Positions 1-5,618 of a DNA stretch of 5,620 bases are shown piece after piece. Position numbers and translations under genes: made by a program. Where the stretch lies: contig CACXFE010000008.1 of the NCBI GenBank assembly GCA_902766855.1, positions 1 to 5,620 of the forward strand, in the 5' to 3' direction. Origin of the DNA: Oscillospiraceae bacterium. GTDB taxonomy: Bacteria; Bacillota; Clostridia; Oscillospirales; Acutalibacteraceae. The stretch's first letter is position 1. Each line of letters opens with the position of its first letter. The notes below the pieces were generated by a model. The model made no database searches. It was not told the origin of the DNA and was given only the letters and a program-made list of their open reading frames with translations.

Positions 1-1227
1 GAAATGCTTGACATCTTCAAAGGCATACCGTAAAGCGTCACATAAATGGTTGTCGCTGTCTTTGGGCATGCGCCTGCCGTTTTCGGAGAGGCGGTCGTCA
101 TAAGCGTAAGAGGAAAGTTCGCGGATCATATTCACACAGGAAGGATCCACCGTAATGGAATATTCGCTGATGGCGGCGATCCCGTTCAGGATACTGTCCC
201 TTCCTTTGACAGAGGGGGTGATCCGCACAATGCCGAGGCGGCGCAGGTCTTCATTGGATTTCGGCTCGGCACAATCCGCGCGGATCTTCTCTTTTGCAAA
301 GCCCATGCGTTTGATTTCATCGGCTATATCGCAGTTGAGCATCCGCGTTTTGCAGAATTCCTTGTAGATATACACCTCTTTGTCGATCGGGTTTGCCATC
401 AGCGCCACAAAGCCCGTAGGGTCGTTGGTATAGCCGTAGTCGAGGCCGAAAAAATGTTTCCATTTGTATTGTTCACTCGGCTTGATCGTTTTTTTGGCTA
501 CCTGCCAGTTTTCATAAACCAGCCCTTCCGATACGCCCCAGTTTCCAAGTCCCGCCACTTCATATTTGCGGCGGTTTGTGCGCTTCATGCGCTCAAAAAC
601 AGCGCGATCCGTTTCGTCCAGAAATTCGTTGATCAGGTAATTGGTTGAAAAGGTCTCCACTTGTTCATCCGTTGTGTCGAAAAACCTTTTTTTCAACCAA
701 TGCGACCCGCTCCAGGGATTGAAGGTCAGCGTTGTTTGCTTAAACAAAGGCGGTGTTACATTTCCGCGCGGAACCGAAAGATCCAACTTATCAAAATCCG
801 CTTCGTTCTGCAATTCAAACGCTTCTTCCACCCAAACGAAATTCAAAACGCCGTGCGGCACCGTGGCGGATGCGAGTTTCAGCACATCGTCAAACCCACG
901 AAACAGGATCCGCTGCCCGGTCGGCAAGTACTCCATTTCCATCGGTGAAACGGTGTTTTTCCATAGATGGCTTACTCCTAATTTTTCCTGCGCCCATTTC
1001 AGTTGCGCAAAGGTAGAATCCCGGTGTGTGTTCAGCACCTGCCGCACAACCAGCAGATTGCTGGCTTCCAATTTCATCAGGCGAACGATGAAATTCAGCG
1101 CGGTGGTAGTGGATTTTTTAGAACCCTTCCCGCCTTTTAACACCCGGTAACGCTTTTCGCAATTCCAGAACGCGTCGTATCCGCCGCCGATGATTTCAGA
1201 AAGTTTGATTTCCGATGTCGTCAACAA
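1..1227 (-). CDS. Phage terminase large subunit, PBSX/XtmB-like (C-terminus beyond window)
   Basis: This is the ATPase-nuclease motor that cuts concatemeric phage DNA and pumps it into the prohead. My minus-strand translation is open for all 409 codons. Residues 32-40 (GGKGSKKST) form the Walker A loop. Residues 130-136 (FVWVEEA) form Walker B with the catalytic Glu. Residues 168-171 (TFNP), followed by SGSHWLKKRFFD-type residues, match the coupling region of PBSX-family large subunits. The RNase H-like nuclease is complete, with D263 (GLDYGYTND), D318 (RADCAEPKS) and D397 (NHLCDALRYA). Family members usually run about 410-440 residues, so only a short tail should be missing. There is no early ATG. 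I chose TTG at 1225-1227 because AAGGCGGTGA lies 6 bases upstream, one mismatch from the consensus; TTG at 1222-1224 is the alternative. The start overlaps the upstream gene by 32 bases, which suggests translational coupling. No frameshift or stop was found, so the gene looks functional. Family identity is secure; the subfamily is inferred from motif style. Confidence 0.93.
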   Translation of the reverse strand, partial: MLTTSEIKLSEIIGGGYDAFWNCEKRYRVLKGGKGSKKSTTTALNFIVRLMKLEASNLLVVRQVLNTHRDSTFAQLKWAQEKLGVSHLWKNTVSPMEMEYLPTGQRILFRGFDDVLKLASATVPHGVLNFVWVEEAFELQNEADFDKLDLSVPRGNVTPPLFKQTTLTFNPWSGSHWLKKRFFDTTDEQVETFSTNYLINEFLDETDRAVFERMKRTNRRKYEVAGLGNWGVSEGLVYENWQVAKKTIKPSEQYKWKHFFGLDYGYTNDPTGFVALMANPIDKEVYIYKEFCKTRMLNCDIADEIKRMGFAKEKIRADCAEPKSNEDLRRLGIVRITPSVKGRDSILNGIAAISEYSITVDPSCVNMIRELSSYAYDDRLSENGRRMPKDSDNHLCDALRYAFEDVKHF

Positions 1228-1474
1228 TGATCACCGCCTTGCCGTTCCCGGTTTTTTCCTCTGATTTTTCGCTCACGATCGAACGCAACTCCTTGATTGC
1301 GGCAAGATCCCCCGAAGCGGCTTTTTTGTAAAGGGCTATCATGACCGCCGTTTTTCTTGTCGGATTTTTTACTTCAAATCCCTCGTCTTTCAGCGACTGA
1401 GCCTCCGCGTCTGACAGCCTTTCGTTCAAAAGCGTTTTCAGTGTCTTGTAAAGAAGTTTATCGTTTTCACGCAT
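1196..1474 (-). CDS. Small packaging-associated protein, probable terminase small subunit
   Basis: This is a 92-residue hydrophilic, mostly helical protein directly upstream of, and overlapping, the terminase large subunit. That is the usual place of the small subunit, which recognises phage DNA and regulates the motor. Residues 40-63 (from about RKTAVMIALYKKAASGD to LRSIVSE) resemble a segment I recall from short proteins beside terminases in Firmicute prophages. I see no clear helix-turn-helix, and the protein is much shorter than PBSX XtmA (roughly 260 residues), so the role rests on position plus weak resemblance. I chose ATG at 1472-1474 because GGGAGGG lies 6 bases upstream. ATG at 1496-1498 has AAGGAG only 4 bases away and would add 8 residues. 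ATG at 1535-1537 has no good site and abuts the terminator T-tract. The C-terminal end (GKAVIIVDDIGNQTF) lies within the region overlapping the next gene and its ribosome binding site. Confidence 0.6.
   Translation of the reverse strand: MRENDKLLYKTLKTLLNERLSDAEAQSLKDEGFEVKNPTRKTAVMIALYKKAASGDLAAIKELRSIVSEKSEEKTGNGKAVIIVDDIGNQTF
1231..1240 (-). promoter_or_regulatory. Ribosome binding site deciding the TTG start of the terminase large subunit
   Basis: On the minus strand the sequence reads AAGGCGGTGA and then TCA before TTG. This matches the anti-Shine-Dalgarno complement AAGGAGGTGA with one mismatch, at about 6 bases from the start codon measured from the GGCGG core. It lies inside the 3' end of the upstream small gene, so ribosomes finishing that gene would be near this site. 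It is the main reason for preferring the TTG at 1225-1227 over downstream codons. Confidence 0.7.
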
Positions 1475-1540
1475 GCATTTCCCTCCCGGCGTTTGCATGA
1501 TACTCCTTTTCCCGCCCGACATTCCACGACATGACAAAAG

Positions 1541-1585
1541 AAAAAAGACTTTTCATGAAGAAACGCTTCTTCACAAAAAGTCTTT
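1541..1585 (-). terminator. Intrinsic terminator after the 6S-like RNA
   Basis: Arms at 1544-1562 and 1567-1585 form a 19-bp stem with two adjacent mismatches and a 4-base loop (1563-1566). Read on the minus strand, the stem is followed by a T-tract interrupted by one C (TTTTTTCTTTT, to about 1534). That is the arrangement of a rho-independent terminator for transcription coming from the DUF1292/6S side. Read on the plus strand the downstream bases (TCAATATTTC) are poor in T, so the direction is clear. The stem is AT-rich, and its strength comes from length rather than GC content. Confidence 0.82.
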
Positions 1586-1599
1586 CAATATTTCGGTAG

Positions 1600-1794
1600 A
1601 TGTCCCACCCTGCCGTAATGCGCTTAAAATAACCTGCGTAAAGCAGGTGGGTGCCGGCCGCACGGCTTCGCGCTCCCTTCTTCCGAACTCGGCACAGCCG
1701 CGGGAGGTCTGCAAGCCCGCCGCGCGAGCGTTGGCCCCGAATTTTAAAGTTGTAGGGTTATATAAGACGCGGTCCGCGAACAGCGCAGGACAAC
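1600..1794 (-). ncRNA. ssrS: 6S RNA-like non-coding RNA
   Basis: This GC-rich stretch of about 190 nt has no convincing coding frame and is followed by an intrinsic terminator. 6S RNA binds the sigma-A/sigma-70 RNA polymerase holoenzyme by mimicking an open promoter. The fit to 6S is structural. Bases 1785-1793 pair with 1605-1613 (9 bp including G-U pairs) as a closing stem. GCGCU at 1782-1786 can alternatively pair with AGCGC at 1620-1624. The 3' side of the expected central bubble carries a perfect 6-bp hairpin with a 5-base loop (1632-1637/1643-1648), followed by a purine/pyrimidine stretch, much as in E. coli 6S. The central part (about 1660-1735) can form a long imperfect GC-rich stem. 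The 5' segment with UGUUCG and CCCUACAAC also resembles 6S sequences I recall from Firmicutes. Ends are estimates. No clear promoter of its own was seen; it starts a few bases after the DUF1292 stop and may be processed from that transcript. SRP RNA was considered and fits less well. Confidence 0.65.
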
Positions 1795-1797
1795 TCG

Positions 1798-2109
1798 TTA
1801 ATCCTGGTCATCAATTTCAAAAAAATCTTCCAAACGATCGACAAACGCATCCGCGATCGTTTCATATTCATCGTCGTCTTCAATTTCAAAGTAATACTCT
1901 TCGCCGTTTTCTTCCCCGACTTTCACGATCACCAGTTCCCCGCTGTCATCCAGCATTTTCTTCGGATCGTCATAAACCGGAAGCATGGCGAGATAACGGC
2001 CGGTATCACTTTCGATCGCATCCAGCACTTCGAAGGTGTATTCTTTTCCGTCATCATCCGATAAGGTGATAATATCGGGATCATACCCGCGATTGTTTTG
2101 TTCTTCCAT
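1798..2109 (-). CDS. DUF1292 family acidic protein (YrzB-like)
   Basis: This is a 103-residue cytosolic protein of the DUF1292 family, which is widespread in Firmicutes and has no assigned biochemical role. The family pattern is visible: an N-terminal DIITLSDDDGKEYTFEVLD stretch (12-30), a YLAMLPVYDDP segment (39-49), a core strand ELVIVKVGEENGEEYYFEIEDD (58-79), and a C-terminal helix around AFVDRLEDFFE (88-98). It is extremely acidic, with 36 Asp/Glu against 7 Lys/Arg. The ATG at 2107-2109 is preceded by CGGAGTG with GGAG 7 bases upstream, and a good sigma-A promoter lies about 50 bases further up. In many Firmicutes YrzB-like genes sit beside yrrK/ruvX and a Fur-type regulator; neither is present here. 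Its stop codon lies only about 4 bases before the estimated start of the 6S-like RNA, so the two are probably on one transcript. Confidence 0.87.
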   Translation of the reverse strand: MEEQNNRGYDPDIITLSDDDGKEYTFEVLDAIESDTGRYLAMLPVYDDPKKMLDDSGELVIVKVGEENGEEYYFEIEDDDEYETIADAFVDRLEDFFEIDDQD

Positions 2110-2160
2110 CCTTACACTCCGTTCATTCCCACTGGCGAAAGATTGCCTTCCGCTATGTTT

Positions 2161-2189
2161 ATTTTACCGCTTTCTTGCCGGTAAGTCAA
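2161..2189 (-). promoter_or_regulatory. Sigma-A promoter for the DUF1292 gene (and perhaps the 6S-like RNA)
   Basis: On the minus strand, TTGACT (2184-2189) and TAAAAT (2161-2166) are separated by exactly 17 bases. Each box is 5/6 to consensus. An AT-rich tract at about 2200-2245 lies upstream and could act as an UP element. The predicted start is near 2154, giving a leader of about 45 nt before the DUF1292 ATG. A 6-9-6 inverted repeat lies between and overlaps the two boxes (see the separate entry). Confidence 0.75.
2164..2184. promoter_or_regulatory. Inverted repeat within the DUF1292 promoter, possible operator
   Basis: TTACCG (2164-2169) and CGGTAA (2179-2184) form a perfect 6-9-6 inverted repeat that fills the spacer and touches both promoter boxes. 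A repressor dimer bound there would block polymerase. The repeat is short, so chance is a fair alternative, and no regulator gene is present in the window to pair with it. Confidence 0.3.
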
Positions 2190-2268
2190 TGGGAAATCTT
2201 GTTGAAAGAAGAAATTTGTTAAAAATATTAAATTTTCTTTAAAACACCCATGAAAGTGCAAAACAATC

Positions 2269-2297
2269 TTGTATTTTGCAGTGAATTATGGTAAACT
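2269..2297 (+). promoter_or_regulatory. Likely sigma-A promoter of the LtaS-like/Nudix/LOG operon
   Basis: TTGTAT (2269-2274) and TAAACT (2292-2297) are 17 bases apart. TG at 2289-2290, one base before the -10 box, makes an extended -10 element. The boxes alone are moderate (3/6 and 4/6), and the extended -10 plus the AT-rich upstream DNA (about 2200-2265) make it believable. The predicted start is near 2304, about 50 nt before the first start codon. It faces away from the DUF1292 promoter, so the 2110-2356 gap is a divergent promoter region. Confidence 0.5.
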
Positions 2298-2356
2298 GTT
2301 TAGAGATATGTCAACGATTCATGTTCTTTTAACCGGCTTTACGGTGACTGAAAGGA

Positions 2357-4561
2357 ATGCGATATTTCATGTTTACTACTTCCGTTTTAAGCGGTTGCGC
2401 CCGTTTTTTTGAGGAAACCCTTCCCTCTTTTTTGGCGCGCACCTTCGAAACGACTTCCAATAAACGCTCTAAAATCATCGGCGGCGGGCTTTTTGCCGTT
2501 GCGTTTCTTTTTGTGCTTCTTAATATTCGCGCGTTTACTTCGCAAGCATTCGGCGCAAAATGGCTGTTGTTGGCGTTTGCGTTTTTCTGCCCCTTTGTCA
2601 TCGGGTTCAGCGCCGCCTATCCCTTGCGTTTTCGTGATCCTTTTAAGGCGAAGGTCTGGCATTTTATTCTCCTGTTTCTCATGCCCTTTGTCACCATCAC
2701 GATGACCGAGTGTTTAAACGATGTGTTTATTTATGATATGACCTATCTCGGTTTTTTCGGAAACTATATCCTGGTCATTGTGTTATACTTTGTGATCTTT
2801 GCGCTTTCGGGCAGTTTCCGTTTATCGTATCTGATCGTCAACACCCTTTTGTTTTTGCTGGGTGTGGCACACAGTTATATTATGGATTTTCGCGGCACTC
2901 CCTTTTTGCCGATGGATTTTTTAAGCATCGGCACGGCGGTGGGCGTTGCGAATACATACAACTATGCGCCGACTTATAAGATCGTCATCGCTTCGCTGAT
3001 CTTTCTGTTCATCGTGGTGGTTTCGCTGCCGCTGAAAGCCCCGCGGTATCACCTGCTTACCAAAGTGATTTCCCGTACCTTCGCGGGCACATTCAGCGTT
3101 GTTTTGCTGCTGTTGTTTTACGGTACTTCCGTATTTGCCAACGCCGGCGTAAAGCCCGATTTCTGGAATCAGGCGCGCGGGTATCACAACTACGGGTTTG
3201 CCTTTAATTTCTTTTGCAATACCAAGTATCTGTATATGTCCGTCCCGAATGACTATGATCCTGATGAATTACAGAGTTATGTCAACAGTGTCGTGGAAAA
3301 AACACCCGAACAGGACGACAGTTATGAAAAGCCCAATATCATCTGCATCATGAACGAATCGCTGTCTGATCTGAAAGTATTGGGAAACCTTGAAACCAAC
3401 GAGGATTATATGCCCTTCATGCGCAGTCTTACCGAGAATACGATCCGGGGCAACCTGTATGTGCCGGTGATCGGCGCCGGTACTTCCAATACGGAATTTG
3501 AGTTTTTGACCGGGCACACCACCGCCTTTCTCCCCTCCGGCAGCAACGCCTATATGCTCTATATCAAAAATTCCATGGCGTCGCTGGTTTCCACTCTGAA
3601 AGGGCAAGGGTATTCTTCCTACGCCCTGCATCCGTATTATGCCGCCGGCTGGCACCGCACAAGCGTGTATCCCCTCTTTGGGTTTGATCGTTTTGTCAGT
3701 TTGGAAAATATCATGGATATTTCTTTGATGCGGCAATATCAGGAAAACGGCAGCGATCCGAACTATTTGCAGCAACTGGTGGAAGAACGCTATCCCGGCG
3801 AAAATATGTTGATCCGCCAGTATATCAGTGACGCTTACAGTTATAAACTGCTGATCAAAGATTTTGAAAACCGGGATAAAAGCGTGCCGTATTTTGCGTT
3901 CAATGTTACCATGCAGAATCATGGCGGCTACACCAACAGTTGCGTGAACTTCGATGAAAATATTTACGCCACTTCGGTGACCGGCGATTATATCAAAGCC
4001 AATAAATACCTCTCGCTTGTGCAGAAAAGCGATGTGGCTTTCCGGGAATTGATCGAGTATTTTTCTGCTGTTCGGGAGCCTACCGTCATTTGTATGTTCG
4101 GGGATCATCAGCCTTCGATCGAATCCGCCTTTGTTGCGGAAGTGATGGGGGTCGACAGCCTTTCCGGACTTTCGGTGGAACAAGAGCAAACGCGCCATAT
4201 CACGCCGTTTATCATTTGGGCGAATTACGATATTGAAGAGCAACAAATCGATCAATTAAGTTCCAATTATCTTTCCTCGCTGGTATTGCAGACCGCCGGT
4301 GTGAAATTGACCGAATATAATAAGTATCTGCTGAAACTTTCCGAAACCCTCCCCGTGATCGACACGGTCGGCTATGTGGATCGGGACGGGCGGTATTATA
4401 AATGGAGCGAATCTTCCCCCTACACTTCCCTTTTAAACGAATATGAGCGCATCCAATACAACAATATTTTCGATCAAAAAAATGTTGACGCCTCGATTTT
4501 CTATCTCAACGGTTATATCCCGGAGCAGGCAGCCGAATCAACAGAACAGGAAACACCATGA
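2357..4561 (+). CDS. LTA synthase family phosphoglycerol transferase (membrane-anchored sulfatase fold)
   Basis: This 734-residue membrane enzyme should transfer glycerol phosphate, or a related group, from a lipid donor onto a growing polymer or glycan outside the cell. About seven hydrophobic segments (roughly 40-57, 69-87, 100-116, 131-152, 156-176, 209-226, 242-260) precede an extracellular alkaline-phosphatase/sulfatase domain at about 325-650. The residues matching S. aureus LtaS are all present: metal ligand E334 (IMNESL), nucleophile T376 (GAGTSNTEF), substrate-site H425, W432 and R434 with LtaS spacing, H522 (MQNHGGY), and D583-H584 (FGDHQPS). LtaS has five membrane segments and about 646 residues, so this is a longer relative and its exact product is uncertain; MdoB-type transfer is an alternative. 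The start could be ATG 2357 (GGTGA 9 bases upstream) or ATG 2369 (AAAGGA 12 bases upstream); neither spacing is ideal. The C-terminal tail after about 715 is acidic and glutamine-rich. The stop overlaps the next start as ATGA. Confidence 0.9.
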   Translation: MRYFMFTTSVLSGCARFFEETLPSFLARTFETTSNKRSKIIGGGLFAVAFLFVLLNIRAFTSQAFGAKWLLLAFAFFCPFVIGFSAAYPLRFRDPFKAKVWHFILLFLMPFVTITMTECLNDVFIYDMTYLGFFGNYILVIVLYFVIFALSGSFRLSYLIVNTLLFLLGVAHSYIMDFRGTPFLPMDFLSIGTAVGVANTYNYAPTYKIVIASLIFLFIVVVSLPLKAPRYHLLTKVISRTFAGTFSVVLLLLFYGTSVFANAGVKPDFWNQARGYHNYGFAFNFFCNTKYLYMSVPNDYDPDELQSYVNSVVEKTPEQDDSYEKPNIICIMNESLSDLKVLGNLETNEDYMPFMRSLTENTIRGNLYVPVIGAGTSNTEFEFLTGHTTAFLPSGSNAYMLYIKNSMASLVSTLKGQGYSSYALHPYYAAGWHRTSVYPLFGFDRFVSLENIMDISLMRQYQENGSDPNYLQQLVEERYPGENMLIRQYISDAYSYKLLIKDFENRDKSVPYFAFNVTMQNHGGYTNSCVNFDENIYATSVTGDYIKANKYLSLVQKSDVAFRELIEYFSAVREPTVICMFGDHQPSIESAFVAEVMGVDSLSGLSVEQEQTRHITPFIIWANYDIEEQQIDQLSSNYLSSLVLQTAGVKLTEYNKYLLKLSETLPVIDTVGYVDRDGRYYKWSESSPYTSLLNEYERIQYNNIFDQKNVDASIFYLNGYIPEQAAESTEQETP

Positions 4562-5031
4562 TCAACACCACGCTTTGCCACATTGAAAAAGACGGAAAAT
4601 ATCTGATGCTCCATCGGGTGAAGAAAGAAAACGATTTGAATCACGATAAATGGGTGGGCATCGGCGGTAAGTTTGAAGAAAAAGAAAGCCCGGAAGACTG
4701 CAATTTGCGCGAAGTTTTGGAAGAAACGGGGTTGACGCTGCATACCGCCCGTTATTGCGGGATCGTCACCTTTGTTTCCGACCGTTATGAAACCGAATGG
4801 ATGCACCTCTTTTATTCGGATGATTTTTCCGGCGCTTTGCTGGAATGTGACGAAGGCACGCTTGAATGGGTAGACAAACAGGCGGTTTACGATTTGCCGA
4901 TTTGGGAAGGCGATAAAATCTTTCTTCGCCTGATCGAAGAGGGCGCCCCCTTCTTTTCCCTGAAACTTGAATATATCGGTGATACATTGGTCAATGCCGT
5001 ATTAAACGGTAAGAAATGGAGTGAAACATGA
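4558..5031 (+). CDS. Nudix hydrolase, MutX-like 8-oxo-dGTP diphosphatase
   Basis: This 157-residue cytosolic enzyme is predicted to hydrolyse a nucleoside triphosphate, classically oxidised dGTP, to the monophosphate plus pyrophosphate using Mg2+. The Nudix box is exact: G37, E43, R51, E52, V53, E55, E56, G58 and L59 with the required spacing. The flanking sequence resembles the short MutX-type proteins of Gram-positive bacteria: an N-terminal LMLHRVKKENDLN-like strand (16-28), KWVGIGGKFE (31-40), then ECDEGTLEWV (96-105), PIWEGDKIF (114-122) and a C-terminal PFFSLKLEYIGD segment (131-142). Substrate cannot be fixed from sequence, since several Nudix enzymes of this shape act on other nucleotides. 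The ATG overlaps the stop of the LtaS-like gene by 4 bases. AGGA lies 7 bases upstream, and the gene's own stop overlaps the next start by 4 bases. It is the middle gene of a coupled operon. Confidence 0.92.
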   Translation: MINTTLCHIEKDGKYLMLHRVKKENDLNHDKWVGIGGKFEEKESPEDCNLREVLEETGLTLHTARYCGIVTFVSDRYETEWMHLFYSDDFSGALLECDEGTLEWVDKQAVYDLPIWEGDKIFLRLIEEGAPFFSLKLEYIGDTLVNAVLNGKKWSET

Positions 5032-5618
5032 ACATTTGTATTTTCGGTGCTTCCAGCACCGCCATTGCCAAATCTTATATCCACCCGGTGGAGGAACTGG
5101 GGTTAAAATTAGCGGCGCACGGGCATCACTTGGTTTTCGGCGCGGGCGCGAACGGGTTAATGGGCGCCGCGGCGCGCGGTGTACATAAAGGCGGCGGTAA
5201 AATCATCGGAGTTGTGCCTTCCTTTTTTAATGTGGACGGTGTTTTATTCGATCAATGTGATGAAATGATCTTTACCGAAACCATGCGCGAGCGCAAGCAA
5301 ATCATGGAAGACCGTGCCGATGCTTTTGTCATCACCCCGGGCGGCCCCGGTACTTTGGATGAGTTTTTGGAAGTGCTTTCCTTGAAACAGTTGGGGCGGC
5401 ATAATAAACCGATCGCCGTTTTGAATATTCACGGTTTTTATAACGATCTGAAAGCGCAGTTTATCAGTTCCGCGGATAAGTTGTTTATGACTTACGATTG
5501 CATGAAATTATTCGCCTTTTTCGATGATGTGGATAAACTTTTGCATTATCTGGAATTTTATGATGATTCCGCGCTTCAACCCACGCAATTACGGTTTCTT
5601 GAATCCAATCAAAAATAA
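5028..5618 (+). CDS. LOG family protein (nucleoside 5'-monophosphate phosphoribohydrolase-like, TIGR00730 type)
   Basis: This 196-residue Rossmann-fold protein belongs to the family often mislabelled lysine decarboxylase. Characterised members hydrolyse the N-glycosidic bond of nucleoside 5'-monophosphates (AMP or cytokinin riboside monophosphates), releasing the base and ribose 5-phosphate. The order of motifs is complete: N-terminal strand ICIFGASS (3-10), phosphate-binding FGAGANGLMGAAARG (37-51), ERKQIM with R89 and K90 (88-93), and the signature PGGPGTLDE (104-112) with E112. Length matches the family (about 180-200). Small changes such as GAG for the more usual GGG at 38-40 are conservative. 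The ATG overlaps the Nudix stop by 4 bases, and GGAG lies about 6 bases upstream. The stop codon is two bases before the window end, so any terminator is out of view. Whether the substrate is AMP, a modified purine nucleotide or a cytokinin precursor cannot be decided here. Confidence 0.9.
   Translation: MNICIFGASSTAIAKSYIHPVEELGLKLAAHGHHLVFGAGANGLMGAAARGVHKGGGKIIGVVPSFFNVDGVLFDQCDEMIFTETMRERKQIMEDRADAFVITPGGPGTLDEFLEVLSLKQLGRHNKPIAVLNIHGFYNDLKAQFISSADKLFMTYDCMKLFAFFDDVDKLLHYLEFYDDSALQPTQLRFLESNQK

Noticed and set aside
46..1150. Overlapping plus-strand open frames of 200, 169, 95 and 87 residues
   Set aside because: They lie opposite the terminase large subunit, whose minus-strand frame is open throughout and carries Walker A, Walker B and three nuclease aspartates. 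The plus-strand products show no recognisable domain.
1535..1537. Upstream ATG giving a 113-residue small packaging protein
   Set aside because: It sits in the T-tract region of the terminator and has no ribosome binding site; ATG 1472-1474 has GGGAGGG at good spacing.
1600..1794. Signal recognition particle RNA as the identity of the structured RNA
   Set aside because: A UUCGGAAGAAGGGAGCG stretch recalls the SRP GGAAGGAAGCAGC region, but the matching opposite strand of that domain is absent, and the closing stem plus 3' bubble hairpin fit 6S better.
1796..1850. A promoter for the 6S-like RNA inside the end of the DUF1292 gene
   Set aside because: A TTGAAA box is present, but no -10 box lies at 16-18 bases from it. 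The best alternative (GATTAA) is at the wrong distance.
1473..2069. Plus-strand open frame of 198 residues across the 6S-like RNA and the DUF1292 gene
   Set aside because: It crosses a terminator hairpin, a structured RNA and an antisense gene. Its product is low-complexity with many Arg, Pro, Ser and His residues and no family resemblance.
2164..2345. Shared ACCG/CGGT half-sites in the two divergent leaders as a common operator
   Set aside because: The spacing differs (9 versus 6 bases) and the arms are only four bases long in the second case, so chance is sufficient.
2329..2662. Minus-strand basic open frames of about 90 residues at the start of the LtaS-like gene
   Set aside because: They are antisense to the membrane-spanning segments; codons for hydrophobic residues read backwards give Lys/Arg-rich products.
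3269..4255. Minus-strand open frame of 328 residues
   Set aside because: It is antisense to the catalytic domain of the LtaS-like gene, has no recognisable motif, and is rich in His/Ile/Arg as expected from a complementary frame.
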